Position numbers and translations under genes: made by a program
Notes under the pieces: generated by a model
Told to the model about the DNA's origin: nothing
The model's input: the letters and a program-made list of their open reading frames with translations, nothing else
Database searches by the model: none
Shown here: positions 62,088 through 64,000 of the stretch, in pieces
Layout of the letters: the number at the start of each line of letters is the position of its first letter
Position numbering within the stretch: the stretch's first letter is position 1
DNA from: Vreelandella andesensis
Lineage (GTDB): Bacteria; Pseudomonadota; Gammaproteobacteria; Pseudomonadales; Halomonadaceae
Assembly (NCBI RefSeq): GCF_003989795.1
Contig: NZ_RZHG01000021.1
Coordinates: 62,001-126,000 of the forward strand
Direction: 5' to 3'
Length of the DNA stretch: 64,000 nt

Positions 62088-63203
62088 ATGCACGCCCCTT
62101 CTCCGATTAAACGCCGTTTTTCACGCCAGATACACGTTGGTAACGTTGCTGTGGGTGGTGATGCACCCATTGCCGTTCAAAGTATGACCAACACGAATAC
62201 GCTGGACGTCGACGCCACCGTGGCACAAATTCAGCAGCTGGAAAAAGCGGGTGCCGATATCGTTCGCGTTTCTGTGCCCGATATGGATGCCGCTGAAAGC
62301 TTCGGCAAAATCAAGCAGCGCGTCGATGTACCGCTGGTGGCAGACATTCATTTTGACTACAAAATTGCCCTGCGTGTTGCCGAACTGGGCGTCGACTGCT
62401 TGCGTATTAACCCAGGCAACATTGGCCGAGAAGACCGGGTGCGCGCGGTCGTTAGCGCAGCACGCGATAACGGCATACCAATCCGTATCGGCGTCAATGC
62501 CGGATCACTGGAAAAAGACCTACAGAAAAAGTATGGCGAGCCTACTCCCGCAGCGTTAGTGGAGTCGGCAATGCGTCATATCGATTATCTGGACCGCCTC
62601 GATTTTCAAGAATTTAAAGTCAGTGTAAAAGCCTCAGATGTATTTATGGCGGTAGCAGCTTACCGCGACCTGGCTACTCGTATCGAGCAGCCACTTCACC
62701 TGGGCATTACCGAAGCAGGCGGCCTACGCGCTGGCACGGTAAAATCGTCAATTGGCCTTGGCATGCTGCTTATGGATGGCATTGGCGACACCATTCGCGT
62801 CTCACTCGCCGCCGACCCGGTTGAAGAGATCAAGGTGGGCTTTGACATGTTAAAAAGCCTACGGCTGCGGTCGAAGGGGATTAACTTTATTGCCTGCCCC
62901 AGCTGCTCACGGCAAAACTTTGACGTTATCAGCACGATGAACCAGCTAGAAGAACGGCTTGAAGACGTCATGACCCCGCTGGACGTATCGGTGATTGGCT
63001 GCGTCGTGAATGGCCCAGGTGAAGCGAAAGAAACCGATATCGGTCTCACCGGCGGCTCACCTGCCAACTTGGTTTATATCGATGGCAAACCTGCTAGTAA
63101 GCTGCGTAACGACCACTTGGTAGATGACCTTGAAAAGCTAATCCGCGACAAAGTCCGCCAAAAACAGCAGCAACAAGACGATATGATTGCTCGCAGCGTG
63201 TAA
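62088..63203 (+). CDS. ispG: 4-hydroxy-3-methylbut-2-enyl-diphosphate synthase
   Basis: 371-aa [4Fe-4S] enzyme of the MEP isoprenoid pathway. Cluster cysteines in [11 protein letters not shown] and [16 protein letters not shown] (about residues 268-320), and [19 protein letters not shown] near the N-terminus. ATG 62088 fits the family start; a GTG at 62076 overlapping the rodZ stop is also in frame. Confidence 0.96.
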   Translation: MHAPSPIKRRFSRQIHVGNVAVGGDAPIAVQSMTNTNTLDVDATVAQIQQLEKAGADIVRVSVPDMDAAESFGKIKQRVDVPLVADIHFDYKIALRVAELGVDCLRINPGNIGREDRVRAVVSAARDNGIPIRIGVNAGSLEKDLQKKYGEPTPAALVESAMRHIDYLDRLDFQEFKVSVKASDVFMAVAAYRDLATRIEQPLHLGITEAGGLRAGTVKSSIGLGMLLMDGIGDTIRVSLAADPVEEIKVGFDMLKSLRLRSKGINFIACPSCSRQNFDVISTMNQLEERLEDVMTPLDVSVIGCVVNGPGEAKETDIGLTGGSPANLVYIDGKPASKLRNDHLVDDLEKLIRDKVRQKQQQQDDMIARSV

Positions 63204-63287
63204 GACCGAGCAAGAGATACCCAGCCTGGAGGCGGACATAACATTGACCTCCCCCTCCAGCGCTGTCTCCCATACAAGGAGTTTTCA

Positions 63288-64000
63288 TTGAGCAAGTCCG
63301 CCGCAAAAAAAATTCAAGCGATTCGTGGTATGAACGACCTGTTGCCTAGCGAGAGTCCTCGCTGGCAATTTTTTGAAGCCAAGGTGCGCCAGCTCATGCA
63401 CCGTTATGGCTTCGATGAAATCCGTACGCCCATTGTTGAACAAACGGCGCTATTTGCTCGCTCCATTGGCGAAGTTACCGATATTGTCGAAAAAGAGATG
63501 TACACGTTCGACGACCGTAACGGCGACAGCCTGACGCTGCGGCCCGAAGGTACCGCCAGCTGTGTGCGGGCAGCGATGGAACATGGCTTGCTACATAACC
63601 AAACGCAACGGTTATGGTATCAAGGCCCCATGTTCCGCCACGAGCGCCCCCAAAAGGGCCGGTATCGCCAATTCCATCAGGTAGGCGTAGAAACGTACGG
63701 CTTTGATGGGCCAGATATTGATGCCGAAGTCATTCTGCTTTCAGCTCGCCTATGGCAAGAGCTGGGCTTACTGGAACACGTGACGCTAGAGCTTAACTCA
63801 CTAGGTTCCACCGACGCGCGGGCAGCCTATCGCGACAAACTCGTTGCTTATTTTGAACAGCATCACGATGTCCTTGATGACGACTCCAAGCGTCGCCTCA
63901 CCACCAACCCGCTGCGCATTTTAGACGCCAAGAACCCAGCAATGGCGGACATGCTAAACCGTGCGCCGCAGCTAATGGATCATTTGGACGATGAGTCGCG
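63288..64000 (+). CDS. hisS: Histidine-tRNA ligase (3' partial)
   Basis: Runs off the right end. The start is TTG (63288) with AAGGAG 7 bases upstream; in-frame reading gives [14 protein letters not shown], class II motif 2 [29 protein letters not shown], all typical of HisRS. 237 codons are visible. Because of the TTG start it is easily missed by ATG-based gene calling. Downstream of ispG, the usual neighbour. Confidence 0.95.
   Translation, partial: MSKSAAKKIQAIRGMNDLLPSESPRWQFFEAKVRQLMHRYGFDEIRTPIVEQTALFARSIGEVTDIVEKEMYTFDDRNGDSLTLRPEGTASCVRAAMEHGLLHNQTQRLWYQGPMFRHERPQKGRYRQFHQVGVETYGFDGPDIDAEVILLSARLWQELGLLEHVTLELNSLGSTDARAAYRDKLVAYFEQHHDVLDDDSKRRLTTNPLRILDAKNPAMADMLNRAPQLMDHLDDES

Overview
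The window reads as chromosomal DNA of a gammaproteobacterium, most likely a Halomonas-type (Halomonadaceae) organism. The support is the housekeeping block queA-tgt-yajC-secD-secF, suhB, trmJ, cysE-iscR-iscS-iscA, ndk-rlmN-pilW-rodZ-ispG-hisS, together with TRAP and peptide transporters and moderate GC. The genus is inferred from gene order and protein style; no search was run. LAYOUT: (1) 1-14.2 kb is a catabolic region. It holds the end of a dipeptide/oligopeptide ABC transporter, an FAD-linked 2-hydroxyacid dehydrogenase and a HisC-type aminotransferase on the + strand. On the - strand is a run dctP-dctQ-dctM, then two adjacent histone-deacetylase-fold amidohydrolases, then a branched-chain-type aminotransferase. 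This looks like import, deacylation and transamination of an N-acylated amine. It is followed by ridA plus an ornithine-cyclodeaminase homologue and an AraC regulator. (2) 14.4-20.8 kb is one 2145-residue gene with a BapA-like N-terminus and about twelve degenerate repeats of roughly 105-130 residues. (3) 21.13-47.46 kb is a 26.3-kb integrative island in the 3' end of tRNA-Leu(CAA). It is bounded by a 60-bp direct repeat (59/60 identical), with a tyrosine integrase and an AlpA-like gene at the tRNA end and tandem TGCGACCA octamers near both ends. (4) 47.5-64 kb is conserved housekeeping DNA. INSIDE THE ISLAND, left to right: eroded toxin-antitoxin loci (an AbiEii-like gene that appears to have lost its middle in frame, and a clipped RelE-like/NadS-like pair); a membrane protein with a ZipA-like domain; a four-gene decoration operon (FkbM-like, TPR-LicD-like, TagD-like cytidylyltransferase, HIT-like) downstream of a complete flagellin gene with a good sigma-28 promoter; a five-gene type IV-A-like CRISPR effector cassette (csf2-csf3-csf1-cas6/csf5-dinG/csf4) with no cas1/cas2 and no normal CRISPR array; a plasmid/phage-type recombination and maintenance block (RadC-like, YqaJ exonuclease, ERF annealase, DUF932); and a CP4-57-like satellite backbone (YfjJ/inovirus-Gp2-type protein, XRE regulator, S24-type repressor, DUF3987 protein, IS3 scar, two paralogous unknown proteins, AlpA-like regulator, integrase). 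The island therefore joins a satellite-type integration/replication core, a CRISPR effector normally found on plasmids, and a flagellin antigen cassette. The points most worth a second look are the array-less type IV-A cassette with a degenerate two-repeat unit and an antisense small ORF between its genes; flagellin carried with phospho-decoration genes on a tRNA island; a 34-codon pentapeptide-repeat ORF wedged between secD and secF; and a candidate iteron/hairpin origin upstream of the YfjJ-like gene.
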